This document shows, one piece after another, positions 1 to 14,600 of a stretch of DNA of 64,000 nucleotides (its first letter is position 1; each line of letters opens with the position of its first letter). The notes under the pieces are model-generated. The model ran no database searches. It saw only the letters and a list, made by a program, of their open reading frames with translations, and was not told the origin of the DNA. The DNA comes from Dipylidium caninum (lineage: Eukaryota; Platyhelminthes; Cestoda; Cyclophyllidea; Dipylidiidae), in assembly GCA_017562135.1 (NCBI GenBank), contig QEYB01001250.1, positions 124,001 to 188,000 on the forward strand, read 5' to 3'. A program made the translations under genes and the position numbers.

Positions 1-1187
1 GTTGTCAATCGAGTAGGGAAATTACAGACCTGTAATTCTAGAAAATGCGCTTCAGAATAATCGCCACTGTCAGGATTTCGGATAAATGTTTCGCGTTGAC
101 GGCACCTGTCAAAAATGGGCTTCCCAGGAAGATGTTTGGATAACGCGACTAAAGACGAGATCGGTGCGAGCTCAAGATGAAAAAAAGTCATCGAAGTTCA
201 TTGGTAATTTTAGCTGGGTACGTAGTGCACAACGATATATGCGTTGTTTGCAGGTGTTAGGATATTTGGCTGCACAAACATCACAGAATTATGCGAACAA
301 CGGTGTGGTCTTGCAGAACGTGTGCAGGTCAACTTGATAACACTGTGAACCAGCGTTGGATTCCAGTGCTTCTCTTTCAAATTTATACAATTTAACCAAA
401 AATCGACGATGTTTGCCATTTGCCGAAGCATGCGGTTAGGACAGTGGTCGAGACTCGAGACATTTCCTCCTGCTAACCAAACATTCGAAAAGACTCTGAC
501 AAGGAGTGACAGTTCCAATAGGTGTACTTACGTTAAACATCCAGTCCTCCCACTTCTTACCGTCTATTTTGCTCTTAGTAGAGGACTCAAAATATTTCTT
601 GGTCATCCAACCAGGGCAATGGAATTGTCTGCTTTTGTGTTCGAAAAGAATAAGTATGCGATAGGCTTGGGAGTAAGTGAGCCCAGACACGAATGGGACT
701 AAAGGTTAGCTCAATTACAGTCTGCAAGTAGGTTGCGAGGCATGCCGATATGTTAAACGCTCGTCGAATGTGACTGCAAAGTCAGACGTACAAGAGAGCA
801 TGAGATATTCACCCATTTCGCATTGAGTGGGTCATATTTGAGGAAGATATGGGTAAAATTATAGCCTTCTTCCGCAATTCGCTGTTTACGACCTTAGTGG
901 CGAACAAAAACACATCGACTTCTACATTTTTCCCAGTATCCTGTCTAGTGTGTTTCTATTAACATCCCACTTCAAAGTGACTCACTTTGCGAATCTCAAA
1001 AGCCTGATGTTAACATATTTTTAAAAATTTTCTTGTTGATTAAAGTGAGTTTTTTTAAATCATGTTTTTGCTTCCTGAAAGCAGTAATTAGTAAAGCATG
1101 TATAAAGAGGAAAGTGATTTACTCTTTCACTTATGAATTATATATAAATTGATGTTTCGAGGAGGATTTAGATGACGATTAACGTAC
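1..1187. other. left edge, no supported gene
   Basis: This should hold the last exons (TM11-12 and tail) of the minus-strand MFS transporter. A minus-strand frame ending DGKKWEDWMFN before a GTAAGT donor at about 532 is a possible charged exon, but phase and homology do not confirm it. Confidence 0.3.
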
Positions 1188-4100
1188 TGTGCTAAAGCAG
1201 AGGGCCAAGTTGGTGCCAAAGTTCGTCAAAGGAGCAATTATTGCGTTGCTGGCGACGGCCGTAACCACGGTGACCGCGGCCATGGCGAAATGAGCTCCGA
1301 AAACGCAAAAGACGTAGAGGGCGAAAGATTTGAGTCCAAACCAATCCACCAAAGGGAAGAGAATAATTAAGGATGTGAAGAGCATTTGGAAGCATATCAG
1401 TGGTGCCTGTGGAAAAGACAAATGCGCTAATGCCTGGCTCTGGAACTCTGATTGATACTGTTACAGAGCCTAAGTGTTGTTAAGCCAGCTTAGCAAAATA
1501 TGAAGGCAATAGATGGCAGGTCGTGTTAAAAGGTAATGACGGATTTTGATTCATCAACGCTAGTGGGATTTGTCAGGGTAATGTCGGAAAGTCACTGAAT
1601 GAATTTCTTTTCGATAAGGCAATAAACAGGGGATGATGAATTTACGGATAATCTCGAGGTTGTATAGAAGTAATTGAAGCTCAGTGTTCTGAACATTGGC
1701 TAGTGAAACCAGCCTTTAAGTAATCGTGGATAATGGGATAGTTACAGAAATTGTAAAGACTCATCATTCGTTTGCATATTAATCCAGCGACGATATTGTG
1801 ATGTTGATAATTACACTCTAATGTTATTCACTTGGCTAGCTACCCTCCCCAGTCACCCCATGCCATTGTCTAAGCTGGAGGCATGGGTCATAATCCAGAA
1901 TAAATTACTCATTTAGCCTAAATAAAACTGGTTACATTCATCAACGCAGACGATGCATAGTGGGGCAGGTGGAATACGCCACAGTATCAGTCCTTTGCCT
2001 TGAAATTAGGTTATTTCGCAGGCGGACGAGTGTGTCAAGCTTTCCTTAGACTTCTAACAGGGCTACTTTTGAATGTCTGGCCTTGAAATGCTTCGTTGGC
2101 AATTACAAAAAAATGTGACTTTCATTATCATGATCGAGACGGTGGCAAAGCACGGGAAATCACAATTTGTTTTGTGACTTTCTAAAGGCGTCTTCTATCA
2201 TCATTCGGGGAAATCTGCTGGATCGCAATCAATTAGGCTGCCTTAAAAGCCGCAACAGGTTCCATTACAAAAAGTAATTTTGACGACCAACTGACATTTT
2301 AGCCACATCTTGCCCGAGCTTTTACCCATCGCAGAAATATATTTTTTTTCTGCTCGTCACATACAAACTGCTAAGTACCTTAAAAGAAGCCTTTGAACAA
2401 GCCACTCTAGCAGTCACGTAGCCGACACAATTAAAAATTCCGTTCAGTGTAGCCACGGTGACAAGAAAGTCCACATCAAAGCCCACGGCTTTCCCATATA
2501 CCTAAGAATAAATACAAAAACAACTTCATAATTGGCAGCGAAATAAGAGCATTAAAGAATTTATGAAACAAACTGCAATTAAAATGCCTTTAATTCTTAG
2601 AAATATGCAAAAATTCGCCTTAATCGTGAGAAAAAAGAATTTCGCCTGCGAAACACTAATGAGGGGAAAGTAGGGTGCAGGGGTACACTTAAAAGTTGTG
2701 AATGTTAAATCAAGGAAATAATTTCGTAGGGGTGGGGAGAGGGGGGAGGGCGATTGTGGAGTGGGAACATATTTTTACCAGGATGTCGCATTCGCAAAGA
2801 GTTTACTAAATATAAGCTTGAGAAAATGTAATTCAAGCCACGAAAAGATGATGAGAATAAATGCAGGAGAAGGTGACCGACGCACAAGTAACATGTTCAA
2901 TTCTGTGATTTCATGTCGGCGTCAAAAATGGTTGAAAAAGAAAATTCTCTAATGCCCTGATTTCCACCGGAGGTCACCTTTCAGTTTAGGATGGTTACGG
3001 TTGTCAGCGCGCGTTTATAGTAAATCCGACTCTATCGGGTCCATTTCTTACTGATCACAATGTCAACTAAGTAATTACTTGCTAGCACGGTTATGCACCT
3101 ATTGACAATGACAGAAATGGCCTGAAGAGACTACCTCGTGTGTTGTGATTAAACAATTCACCATTTTTGCTGTCGAATTAAATGGAGGTTTTCCCTGGTT
3201 GGGAGGATGGGGATTTGCTAAATAGTCGACATTTGAAAGTATGAGATTATGGTTGAGTCCGGCAAGAAGCGGTAGAGTGTACATCATTATTGTTCAAAAT
3301 CTGTCCGGATTAAGACTTTGTGTGTCGGGGACGTGCCTTCTCTCAGTTTTTTTATTAGTATGAACACCCGCCCAGACCGATAGGCCTTGGCCAATGTTTC
3401 GAGGTTCTCGGGACTTTAATCTACAAATCTGAGGAGTATACGTTAAAGGCAAGAGCGTGGCCCGGCGCCTGGATGGTACTGAGGATGCAGTTCTGAAAGG
3501 GCCTGACATTCTCTGGACCCATTGGGAAGAACCCGACGAAAGAACAAGTGACCGGCCCTTTCACATATGTCCATTACGAGTTTGTCCAACAGGCAATTCT
3601 TATTAGACTCCTCATAAATTCTCATAACGAAATCATGTGGATACTTTCTATCCTAACTTATTCAGGAGCTAGATGCGGTAACAATTTAACTCACCTTAAA
3701 CGTCGATACTATTGCCATTTTTGGTATGACATTCAAGAAATTAATACAAGATATAATGTGTGTTTCGGGTCTTTTCGCAATCTCCCCCATGTTTTGTCGT
3801 ATGCTGCGCAAACTACAAAAGACAATTTTTATTAAGTGTTTTAAGAGAAATTTCCACAATAGCATGTTCTGTCACTCAAATATGGAGTCGATTGCAGTCT
3901 TCTGGAGCCTATCTTTTACCGCCTGCACAAAAACTGTCATATACGTCATACGCAAAGCATTTTTACATTAACGAGGGAAGCATACGCATGTGAATGCTGA
4001 AGTGGGGAGTGACAAATCACAAATCCTTATCTTACATACACTCGCGATTTTATTGCTTTATCGCCTCCTACAGAGAGGATTTATTTTCACTCAGCCTGGC

Positions 4101-7100
4101 CACCATTCTTTCCCAACTATCATCAAAAAATGTTTTTACTAATAAAAATGAATTAAAGAAATGGTGTGGCAAAGGCTACAATGCACTGACTCTCTGGTCG
4201 CCATTGTGAAGTTGCGTTTGAGAGGCCGTTTTTAAGTTGAATCTTAACTTCCGCTCTAAGATATCAGTGAAAACACAAAAAGGCATATCATTAATGGATT
4301 CGCCGACTAAAAGGTGTGGAGTGCGTTCGCATCGTTATTGGCTAAGAACAATGGCACAACTCTCATGAAGACCGGTGTCTGGGTAGACGGTCAGATCTAG
4401 AGACGATAACGCCTTCTTCACTCAGAAGTTTACCTGCTCCCTACCCAACTCCCACTCCGCCCCCCCCCCCCTTCGCCCTAAATTTATAATCTACGCCATA
4501 AGTTTCAATGAGATAAAGTCAAGTCTGGGTGAAGCACAGAGGACTTAAAGAAACAATCTACTAAGTGGGTTGACTTCGTCCCACTGTCTACTAATGGACA
4601 AATTTTATCGCGATAAATAAATGTAATAAATGACTTGATGAAATTGCTTGTGGCCCAGTGCTCGAGGATGAATGCTACTTTACCATCATGGGGCGAGGAT
4701 ACCCAAGGGCAGAGTCGGTCATATTGGGTGAAAGCACTGTTGACAGATGACACTTTGGCCAATGTAAAGGGAATACATTATATCCAAGTTGCAGTCCAAC
4801 TCACGACTCACTGTGACCCATCGACATTGAGCCATAATACACCAAAAGGGAAATTAAAAATTCACCATTTAACATATCAGAACTTATTTAACGTTAGGAT
4901 TTTTGCAGTCCCGACTATTTTACTATCATATTTGTTAATATAGCCAAACGGAATTTTCCCTATTTTGGACAAGAAACCTCGATTTTACCGGCCCGAAGAA
5001 CCTCAAAGAGTATGAGTTGATCGTAGTCAAGCGGTTTATGAGGCATGAATGGCGGACCCATAGAAATATTCTGACGTTATGCGGTAGGAGGAGGAAGAGG
5101 AGGATCTCATTATTTTGCACCACTTAATATACCCATTCGTCGGAATAACTATTACCGGCACTAAAAAGTTAACAAGGTGGGATGATTGCGTGAAACGCCT
5201 AACTCACGAGGACATAAACAATAAAAATGAAGGACACAGAGTCCATATAAGTCAATGTTGAAGAAATGGCCTTACTCTAGAGCTGCCACTTGTGGATGTT
5301 CGCCCTGTAAAAAAGGTTGAAAAAAAAAAATCAGTTTTATTGAAATCGAGGATGTTCAGTGATGCATATTTCAGATAAGAAAGGTACGGCCCTCCTCGAC
5401 GTAACCCTCAGCCCATTCAATCAGACCACCACTTTAGTTTCAAGGTCATCGCATTTCCATTTTTGGCTTCTTATTTCCAATAGCAGCTAAAATAAATTAT
5501 TTTTTTCCATCATTGGAGAATGTCAATGGCGGCGCTCATTGAAGCTGACTGAAGGAGGGTAGGAATGTTGCCCACTTCGACCAAATCACTCAAGTGCACA
5601 TTAACAGGAGGACGTTGTGAATCTCCCCCAGTCCGACATATTTACTTATTCTCATGTTCTCGGCTATGCGCCACAGTAAACAGGGGTTTAAACACCAGTG
5701 AAATAAGTCACCCAGATATAGGAATTACTTCCCAAATCATTTAAAACACCGCGGAATCCTACAACCGTGGCCGCCGCAGTTGCGAGGGCGTCAAGCAATT
5801 CCCAAACAAAACATCCATTTCACTGTCCATAGTTCCTCCTAAAAAAATTTACTAGGTGGCTTTTTAAGAAATTTTCGCAGAAAGAACTCACCCTGGCGAA
5901 CCAAAAGGCGATGAAGGAGAACGTGAGGGCGGTGGATTGTATGGCAAGAATAACCACACCGGTGATCAAAAAGACCTGGGAAAAGGCTTTCTTTGAACTA
6001 AAACATCAAAGACGAGTCATTAACAAGATATGGGAGTAGATGTTTTCTTACTTGGGCACTTTTAAAGGGTTAATGATGATGAAATCGAGACTAATAACGT
6101 GAAAGAGTCAAACTGTACACTTATTGGAAGCAAAAATATTAAATATAGGGAAGAAAAATGAGTAGTCGTCAGACCTCCCTTCTTAAAATCATAATGTTTA
6201 ACATCACGCTCAAATTAGAAACAGGAATGGTGCATAAGAGCGTGAATTAAGGATCCGTGGCCACTACTCGGACTATGCTATGTCTTAAGTTACTTGGAAA
6301 GTCAGTGAATTTCCCACTTACTCCGGATGGTCCGGGAGGTGCTCAACTTCGGCAGCAATCGCTTGGACAGGAACAAATAAAATGGTGCCAAAACCGAATG
6401 CGGAACCAACGAGTCTCAGTATAGTCTCAGTATGTTGCGGAAATTGCTGCGGAATTAAAAAAATCTCAATTAGCCTCACAACTTTCAAATTGCTACTTGG
6501 GATTGTAGAGACCTGAAGACGTGTGATTGGACAACCAAATCTGGACAACAGGGTACACCCTACTTCCATGTTTTCAGAACACAGTACAAAAGTCATATTA
6601 AAGCAACATTTTAATCGCTTCCAGTTAGGTTTTACTCAACATGGCCCCATAAGATAAGGCTTGGAAGCAGCGCCTACAAGTAACGCTAAAAGATTATTAG
6701 TTTGTCTACTGGATACGAATGAATGTATTGTTCCTACCGCCGACTACTTCATCGAACTTTGTCAAGATGAGTGCCTTGGGCAATGGTAAAGGAATGCTGA
6801 GACATGATTAGACTGTACTAATTTCCTACTTCCGGGAAACTAGTTCACTAAGTAAGGAGAACTAGTGAGGGCGAGAGTCCATACCGCAACAGCGCGTTGC
6901 AAAGTGGCAGTCAGGGAGAGACCAATTCCAATCTCGAAGAGGACGGAATTTGTGAAGAGGAATGCGATCATTCCATTGTTAATTGACCACATGTTAAGAA
7001 ATATACTCGCACTAAAATCAAATACAACATTGCCATGAATCCCTGATCTCCCTTGCACGGAAGTTGTTGTTGTCAAAACTAATCCATTGGTTCCAAGATG

Positions 7101-7609
7101 TGCAATGAAAATGGTAAGTGTAAAAAATTGCTTTCGCAACAGTCTTTTCCACAATTTTACGGAGGTTGGGGAAACTTTCCGCCCATTGCTTCATAATATG
7201 CAAAGTTAAAGTCCTTTACTTCACTATAGAGCATCAATAAGCGTTAAATCAACCCTTAACAATACTTTGATTTGCAGAAGTTTTCATTTATTTCATCCAT
7301 ATAGGCGTTTCTTATGCAACTACTTTACTTAAAGGAAATATTTTTACATGGTTTTTGTGTTTTTCTTTTATTTAAGTTTTGTGATCAACGGTAAAGTCAA
7401 CGGTCTTCAAAGGTAGCACTTTTTTCCAACATTCCTGGAAATTGGCACTCACTTGTGGATTCATGAGCTCTAAGAGGTCTCATTATGTGGAACTTCAAAT
7501 AAGTGGGGAAGACGAGGAGACTGCCTTGAATTTCATTTTATTCACCTTCCCCGAGGGTTTAGCAAAATCGCCATGCTTATGTTTTTGCTGACTTCGCGTT
7601 TGAATAATT

Positions 7610-7647
<38 letters not shown>

Positions 7648-8690
7648 ATTTATAATGTGGGCGGCACCGGGGCAAATATTCAACCTTTCTAGTGTTAACA
7701 ATAAAAAACAACCTCCTTGTAGAAGGAAAGCCGACCACATAAGACGAATAAATAAAGTGGTATTTCTGAAGACCCTGAATTCTTTATGCAGGAAAGAGTT
7801 AAAGCTTTCTAGAACACAGAGTGTATTTCAACTTGAACGTCGACTGTCTCTCAGCTGGCCAGAACTGATTTTGGAGGCTGAGGTCATCCATTACGGGCAG
7901 ATAGCGGTGGCAAAACACTTCAAGAACTTTTGTCAACACAGCCAACGATTGCCATTTGCGGAGGAAATTCATTTCTTCCCTCAGCGCTATTGATAGCCAC
8001 TGTTTATCTATGTCTGTACTTACTCAATGATTTCGACACCGCATCCAAAGTATTACTACTTCACAATCTATGATAATTTCTCTTCACCGTGAAATAGTAA
8101 GGCGATCTAGTTATTCCTTGTTATGACGGGAATTTTTGCGGGATCCCCTTGCCACTGGATATCCCGTCCCATTGATGGTGTTTTATACCGAACCACGGAA
8201 AGACTACCACTTCAGATGGCATTCACTATTACTTTTAAAACCTGGAAATTTCACGTCGGGAAGCAAAAGATGCGGAAAAAATTCCGATAAAATGGCTGTA
8301 TGGAAAGCGATGAAGTCCAATAGCTTCCATTCCTATTTAATTGCTTTGAACGTGGCTATTAAGGCACACCTGTCATATTAGCAAGGGATTTGATGGAGGT
8401 TAAATTATTAAACAAATACAGGTAGACGCAGACCCCTCATTCAGGTCAACATGCTTTTCCGCGTTATTCACAATGTATCGGTTAACAAGTATTTTAATTA
8501 TAAAAAGGAAAAAAAACGCACTTGCAAATAATGACCGTAGCAAGAAGCAGACATATGTAAGGTACCCAGTGAGAAATGAGTTCTCCCAGTGGCGTAAAGA
8601 TTGACTTGACAACGAGGGTAGCTCCAAGGAACCATATACTTTGACTGGTGGTAACCCCCATATGCCGAATGAGGTGAGTGTTGAGGTTAC
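1188..8690 (-). CDS. MFS transporter, OFA/monocarboxylate-like (partial model)
   Basis: Predicted 12-helix plasma-membrane carrier, probably for small organic anions. Minus-strand exons joined by GT/AG and compatible phase: 8566-8690 (GNLNTH, then TM2 with a PLGELISHW end), 6885-7130 (TM3-TM4; a second acceptor would start it at 7011), 6322-6446 (starting QFPQHTE, where this family has its WFP motif, then the glycine-rich GSAFGFGTI and PVQ of TM5), 5892-5997 (TM6), 2418-2501 (VYGKAVGFDVDFL, typical of the TM7-TM8 loop, then FN) and 1188-1406 (TM9-TM10). The first four junctions keep frame exactly. I did not find the exons for TM1, TM7, the TM8 end or TM11-12, so the gene runs past both ends of this span. 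The order and spacing of motifs fit oxalate:formate-antiporter-like MFS proteins best; SLC16-type carriers are the alternative. Substrate cannot be read from sequence. Confidence 0.7.
4460..4471. repeat. poly-C run of 12
   Basis: Twelve consecutive C bases within a C-rich stretch, inside the large gap between MFS transporter exons at 2501 and 5892. No other structure was seen around it. Confidence 0.95.
7611..7648. repeat. (CA)n microsatellite
   Basis: Fifteen uninterrupted CA units (7611-7640) followed by an imperfect AACACACA. It lies between two exons of the minus-strand MFS transporter and so is probably intronic. Confidence 0.97.
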
Positions 8691-11600
8691 CTATTTGGAA
8701 ACCGTTAATTTTTCAACCAAACAATGGCGAAGCTCACCAATGGTATTGCTATAGCCGAAGGAAAACTCGAGCAAGTAGGAGCCTACTACCATCAGAATGC
8801 CGAAGGTTTGCTCCTTCGTCCAACTGCGGCAGTCCATGCTGCTCGCAGGCAAAGGCGGGACGACCGGACTTATAAGGCTGGCGAAATGTGTGAAATCACA
8901 CTTGATTGGACCACGACGCCATTGGCTCAGGGCAGACAGCTACAGAATATCAGTTTGCTGACGATTTGGCTTGGAGGGCAAGAATCATTTCCTCCCTAGG
9001 TTATGTACTGGAAGCTTGGAGTTGAAATTCAGTCTCAATCGACATTCTACTGAATGTATTCGAAGTAAACTTAAGACACTGAGGCGGTCTGGCGTATCAA
9101 TTGAATTTAACAAAAACTGCCGTAAAGACTGCTCTCACGTGGGGTCTTGAGAGGATGAGAGGCAAAAGTCCCCTTACTCCTGACTCAATGCATATCAGTC
9201 ATACGGTCCACTTTTTCTTTATTTAGTGCTCAGGAAACACAAAATGCAAACACAATCAACGCTGATCAAAGCAATCCATAGATTTACGAACTAACGCCTA
9301 TAAATAAGACATAACAATGTCTTCAGAATCCCTCAGATTAATTTTCAACTCCGTTGGGAAATTCATATTTAACGAAATGAGTAAGCGCCCTTTTGTCTGT
9401 GCTGCAATCTGTTGTGAGGACCCACATTCCCCAGATTCTACATTTAAAAAGGCATAATTAAACAGCTAATTTCACTGGAGGGATGTGCAAGTGTTTTGGG
9501 AGATCCTTCATTAGATTACGCCGTTAAATGTCCCAACTTCAGTCAAGGGTGTTTAACTCTAGTCGAAATGGACTTGTATAGCCAATGTGTCACATTTACA
9601 ACGTAAAATACATCTCTTATCTGCCTCAATAGGTCTTTAGCCGTCGAATGGATTCAAATTTCCCAGTTCAGTGTATCGCAGCCACTCATAAGAGACTCCA
9701 CGTGAGACAGTTAATTTACGAGGGACAAGGGAGACAGGCAACTGGCACCTACTCTTTTGAGAGAATGAAGATCCTCAAGAGCTCGGGTGTCCAAACATTA
9801 TTCATTAATACCTGCAGAAACGAGTGGAGAACACTTCTTTCTCAAACTTACCAATCCTTGTTGATGTTTGGTCGCACAAACCCAGTTGATTAATATTAAT
9901 GACTGTATATTGAGACTCATTAAAAGTCCGACTTGTTAAACTTGGATAGTTTTTGGTTAACTTAACGGCAAGGGAATACAATTAACAGATTTCGATAGTT
10001 TCATTTGATGGAACGTCGAAAAATGTTTCAAACGTAGTGTTTGCTGGGTGTCACACTGTTTTAAATCAAGAACAATCTGCAGTCAAGTCTCCTTCTAGAC
10101 GGATAAGACTAGGGATAAGGAATGAAATAACTTTCGGACAAAGAGGTAGATAACTACGGTTTCTCTAACGCTCATTGTTTTGTTCGACACAGACAACAAT
10201 TCACTGACCGCCATATCTGTTGAGAGCGATTGAACATTTGACAAACCGAATGACATTTTCTTATAGCAAAAAGGGGCTGCAAGTGAAGTGAAAAATCAAG
10301 AACTGCCCACAGCGGTCCTCCTTCTAGACATCCTAACCGCCCCTTTTTGTATGCCGATAAAGAAGGAACAACAGAAGCGTCGTCCATGCCTGGAGCTAAG
10401 CAGTAATAATAACTTTTTGCCAAACAGGGAAACATCGTTAAGGTTAGCACTGGAAACTTCTACAAAATTCACAATGGAAACTGGAAATCGACATTATGAT
10501 GTTAACCATTCGGCGCACAAATTGGAAGTGATTGACAGTTATCTCTATCGAATGCCTTAACTTTAAAACAGATTAGCCGTTCTCATATGGTTTAACTTAA
10601 AAGTTTCGCTCATGTGGGACTTTGAAAATGTAACTAGGATGTTTTAGCAACCGCCGAAGTCGTACTGACAATTCACAGTTTGCGATGAGCCGATAAACGG
10701 CAATTTCATGGCGGCGCTTGTCTTCCGACTTGACGATCTCGTTGCTTCAAAACCAACGTTGCATGGCATGGATACAAAAAATTATTCCCTCGCATTAGAA
10801 TGTAAAGACATTCCTGGAAGTATGGTTGCCGACATGGTAAAAGTTTTAGTATGGCTCAGAGGTGATTTCATTTTCAGAACAAGTCGTGATTGCAAAGGCG
10901 CAACAATGTCCTACCAAAATGCAGGTCATTTATAAAGTAGATTGCAAGTTTCCTCCATTTTTTGACGATTGTTAATGTTATCTCCCAGATTAATATGCCA
11001 TCGCCGTGAGGAAATTGTTAGCACTCAACTGCTATCAACTGGCGGGGCAGCTCCGAAAATAATGTCATATTGACGGTGCCATAATACTACGTAAAAGGGC
11101 TTGAAGGGGTGTAACATAGTTATGAAAATCGTATTTGTTTGATGAGGTTTTTGGCTTTAAAGTCGATGCCATGGTAACAACTGGGAATTGCTAGGTTGCG
11201 CACGTCTTTGGGTGGGGAAAGGAAGTCTTTGCTGCCTTATTTTTTGGGCTACAAATCTGTATTACTACTTACTTTAGTTGTCTACGTTTGTGCTGGAATT
11301 CACAATATGTTCTCTTTGACCATCATCAGATCTGGATGCTTCATTTCACCCATTTTTTCGTTTGTCCCCGCTTAGGCAAACGAGCCGAAGTAGCCCACTT
11401 AAAGTGCATCTCCAAAGTGTCACCTCTCATTCACACCATCTAAACTCTTTGGCCTGTTTTTCTCTAGCGGTTTAGATTATCGAAGCTATTGAAAGGGTAT
11501 TTCCACTCGTTTATTCATGTAATGTGTCCTTTAAGTTTAGATACATCGTTTTTGAGCTATTTCGCTTGCATGACTCGACTGTTCCCCCGGAAAGAAGGTC

Positions 11601-14600
11601 CTAACCTGAAGAATATAACTGTTTGGTGTCTGTAATGACTTAACCAGTTATGTAAATGGTCCCACTTCCGTGGTGCCATTCTACGGCACCAACTTGTCAA
11701 TGTCCCAACTTATATAAAACATATTTCTCCATATTGGGAATGAAATAGCTAAATGAGAGAGAAATGAATTGCTAAATGATTCCTCTGCATCTGTGAACGA
11801 AGACCTAGGTGCAAAATGGGAATAACGGAGGTTTACAACAGTACTGCAATGGAAGAGACGTCTGACGGCGCCTTGAGGACCCTATTCCACCCACTCCCCT
11901 AGGAGATGTCGGGAGGAAAGAGAAGAATACGCAGAATTTATCGTGTACTATATTCAACTCATGCCAGTCCAGACACTTAACAACACATCATGAATAACAT
12001 GTTGAAGGGGTTTGACCAATTCCATGTACTTAACAAAAGTTTATATAGTTTCACCCCATGGTTTATTAATGAAAGCTGGGAATAGTGAACAAGTGCGATT
12101 CCATGTTTTTAAAGACTTCTTATGTGGATGTAATGTAGAATTGCAGAGGAGGTCTTACACATCTCGACTGAGTATGACTAGATGCTAAAAGATTGGACTC
12201 AAAATCACTAAATGTAGTCGCTGTCTACCGAAAACATGCTTTGACCTGATACCACTACGAACTTACAAGTGGGTCCTGTGAACATCCCAAATTTGTGCCA
12301 CTCGGACGATAGGGGATCAAGGAGAAGTGCGTAAATTGAAAGGAGTGTTGCTGTGAAATCAAAGAAATTCTTCGCCATGTTAGAAGGAAAGACCATTTAT
12401 GGATTTTATCGTCTTTATCGCGCTACCGCTGTAACCCTAATCTACTGCGGAAACGTTGTTCCCCAGTCGAAACTTACTCGCTCAGGCAAACAATAAGGGA
12501 GTGCTGTTTCCGGCCTTCTAAACTTTATTACTCTGCAGCCTACTGAGGGATATGTAAGAAAATCGGTGGAGAAATGACGACAGAGGTAGTGTAAATAACT
12601 GGGTAGTAGAGTTTAAGTACATTGGAGATATAAATAATCAGCTTCGAGGCGACTTCTTCGAAAGCAGGGAATGTTTGACAAAAAATCATATATGAAGTTT
12701 TTACTTTAAATGCTAGGGGTTCTCATTCCAGGGAGCTGAGCTCTACAATATGCGATGACGAGTAGGAATCGAATACTGCTGACTGCGTCTGTGTTATGAT
12801 TTCAGAAGGGCCGGTTTAGGGGAGTATTAAGTCATCAAAGTTGTCAAGACATCTAAGCAGCACAAAGGCTTCGATATGAAGCGCACAAGCCGAAAATTAT
12901 AAATCGCTGGAATTTTAAGCAATAAATAATGCAAGAAGGAACTGCGACCCAGTAAATTGTCGATTTGTACGATTTTTTCATGGGTCCACAATCTGTAAGC
13001 TTTAGTATTTACTGGCAAAAGACCTGTCAAATTAACACCGAAGTAAAAGTTGAAGATGGATTGAAAGCCACGTTTCCCACCGGAATGGAACGCATTCAAC
13101 TATTTTAACAGTTTGTTGCACGGAACCGCGTCCCACAGTTTCGTAGTAAGTTTCAAATAGGTTGTTTATTGTCATTATCCCTTGAATAATGAAATGGACC
13201 GTTGTTTCAAGGTTGGAGAAAACGTATATCAACCTTTACCCTCATTAGATAATCTTGTGCCAAGTAGTTGCGATATTGCTAAAAAAGAAATATTTTCTCA
13301 AGCACCTAATTCTTTGAAATACCAGTGCCTGTGCATAACAAAGTGGTCTAGCCCGAGGCAGAGTCATAGTCTGTCCACGATATTTTCATTAAAAGCAAAA
13401 AATGACAGAACTAACTAAGTTTAAGCCAAAGTTCTCTGTAACCTGATCGAAAGCGAGAAAACTTATAAATTTTAGACAATGAATAGCGAGTATAACTGTT
13501 TTCAGAACAAAAAACATGCTTGTTAGCCTAAATAACCCACTAAATACATCCGAAAATATCAGTTCAACCTGCTTGGACAAGTGTGAGAAATACAATGACA
13601 TTTCGAGCTGGTAGACAGAGGTCCTGACCTTGATTTACTGCAGTAACAGATATTGTGCCTGACCCAAGAGGATGAGACGTTGGAAACGGTTATAGGAGAC
13701 GTATTTGGGAAGAAACAATAGGCACTGTAGCACATAGAACGGGACAAGGCTTAGTGAAATTGATGCAGCAACAGTAGATACCCAAATGGATCCCATTAGA
13801 ATTGTGATGACAAATAATATTATTTCAGCCGAGAAACATTTCGCTCATTGAAATAGAGATGAAAACTTAAGGATCACGACAGAAACGAATAGAGTTGAAA
13901 GGAAAATCACGCACTGCGACTAGAGCCGAAGCTGACTTGGAGTCAGCTAGCAACGAGTTTAGATGAGATTGCGCTTTTGCGTACTGATGGATGAGCCGAA
14001 AGGTTAACTTCCTCCATCCTTCCGACCAAAAAATGTCCTCGGTTTACTCTGAGAGGGCAAACACAATTCCGAACCATGTCACTCACTCATTATACGATGA
14101 GATTCTAATGAAAGACAGTCTCAACTGTTCTGCTAAGACCTCTCCTCAGCACTGTCTGAAAGTGAGAGGCGGTTTCAGTGCTAACAGAGCGGAAAGGCAC
14201 ACCACACATAACGCGAATGGATACATTGCGAGTGTCAGGATATTATCAGCGCCTGAGTTAGGTACTCGACAGCGTTCTCTGCCAATTCCATACGATAAGT
14301 TTGGCTCAATTCTCTTGACCAACGCAGTATTACTCAAAGATAAAAGGAAAGTTAAGATCTACATGATACGTTAATATGTAACCGGTATAAACTGTCTTAA
14401 TCATGCCCATCCAGAATAGTAACTTTGTGATGGACAAATGAGATAGCAATCAAAAGCGCTGTGTATTAGGTGAAGCAGTTCTCGTCTAAAAGCAATACAC
14501 TCTTTAAAAAAGGCAAATATTGGTAATGAAAGGTAAATATGGCTTAAGTAAAATTAGGACCTTCATAACAACATTTTCGTTCTAAATTTCCACAGAAACC

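Noticed and set aside
436..690. Minus-strand frame with a clean GTAAGT donor (ending DGKKWEDWMFN)
   Set aside because: No homology to an MFS C-terminus and TM11-12 should come first; kept only as a note.
5740..5830. Minus-strand frame after TTTTTTTAG reading EELWTVKWMFCLGIA as a possible TM7 exon of the MFS transporter
   Set aside because: It hits a stop after 15 codons and offers no donor in the right place.
8724..8999. Plus-strand 91-codon frame MAKLTNGIAIAEG
   Set aside because: No family recognised, no splice partners, and length is within chance expectation.
13991..14374. 127-codon plus-strand frame between the MFS transporter and PICK1
   Set aside because: Several frames this long are expected by chance in 64 kb; nothing recognisable.
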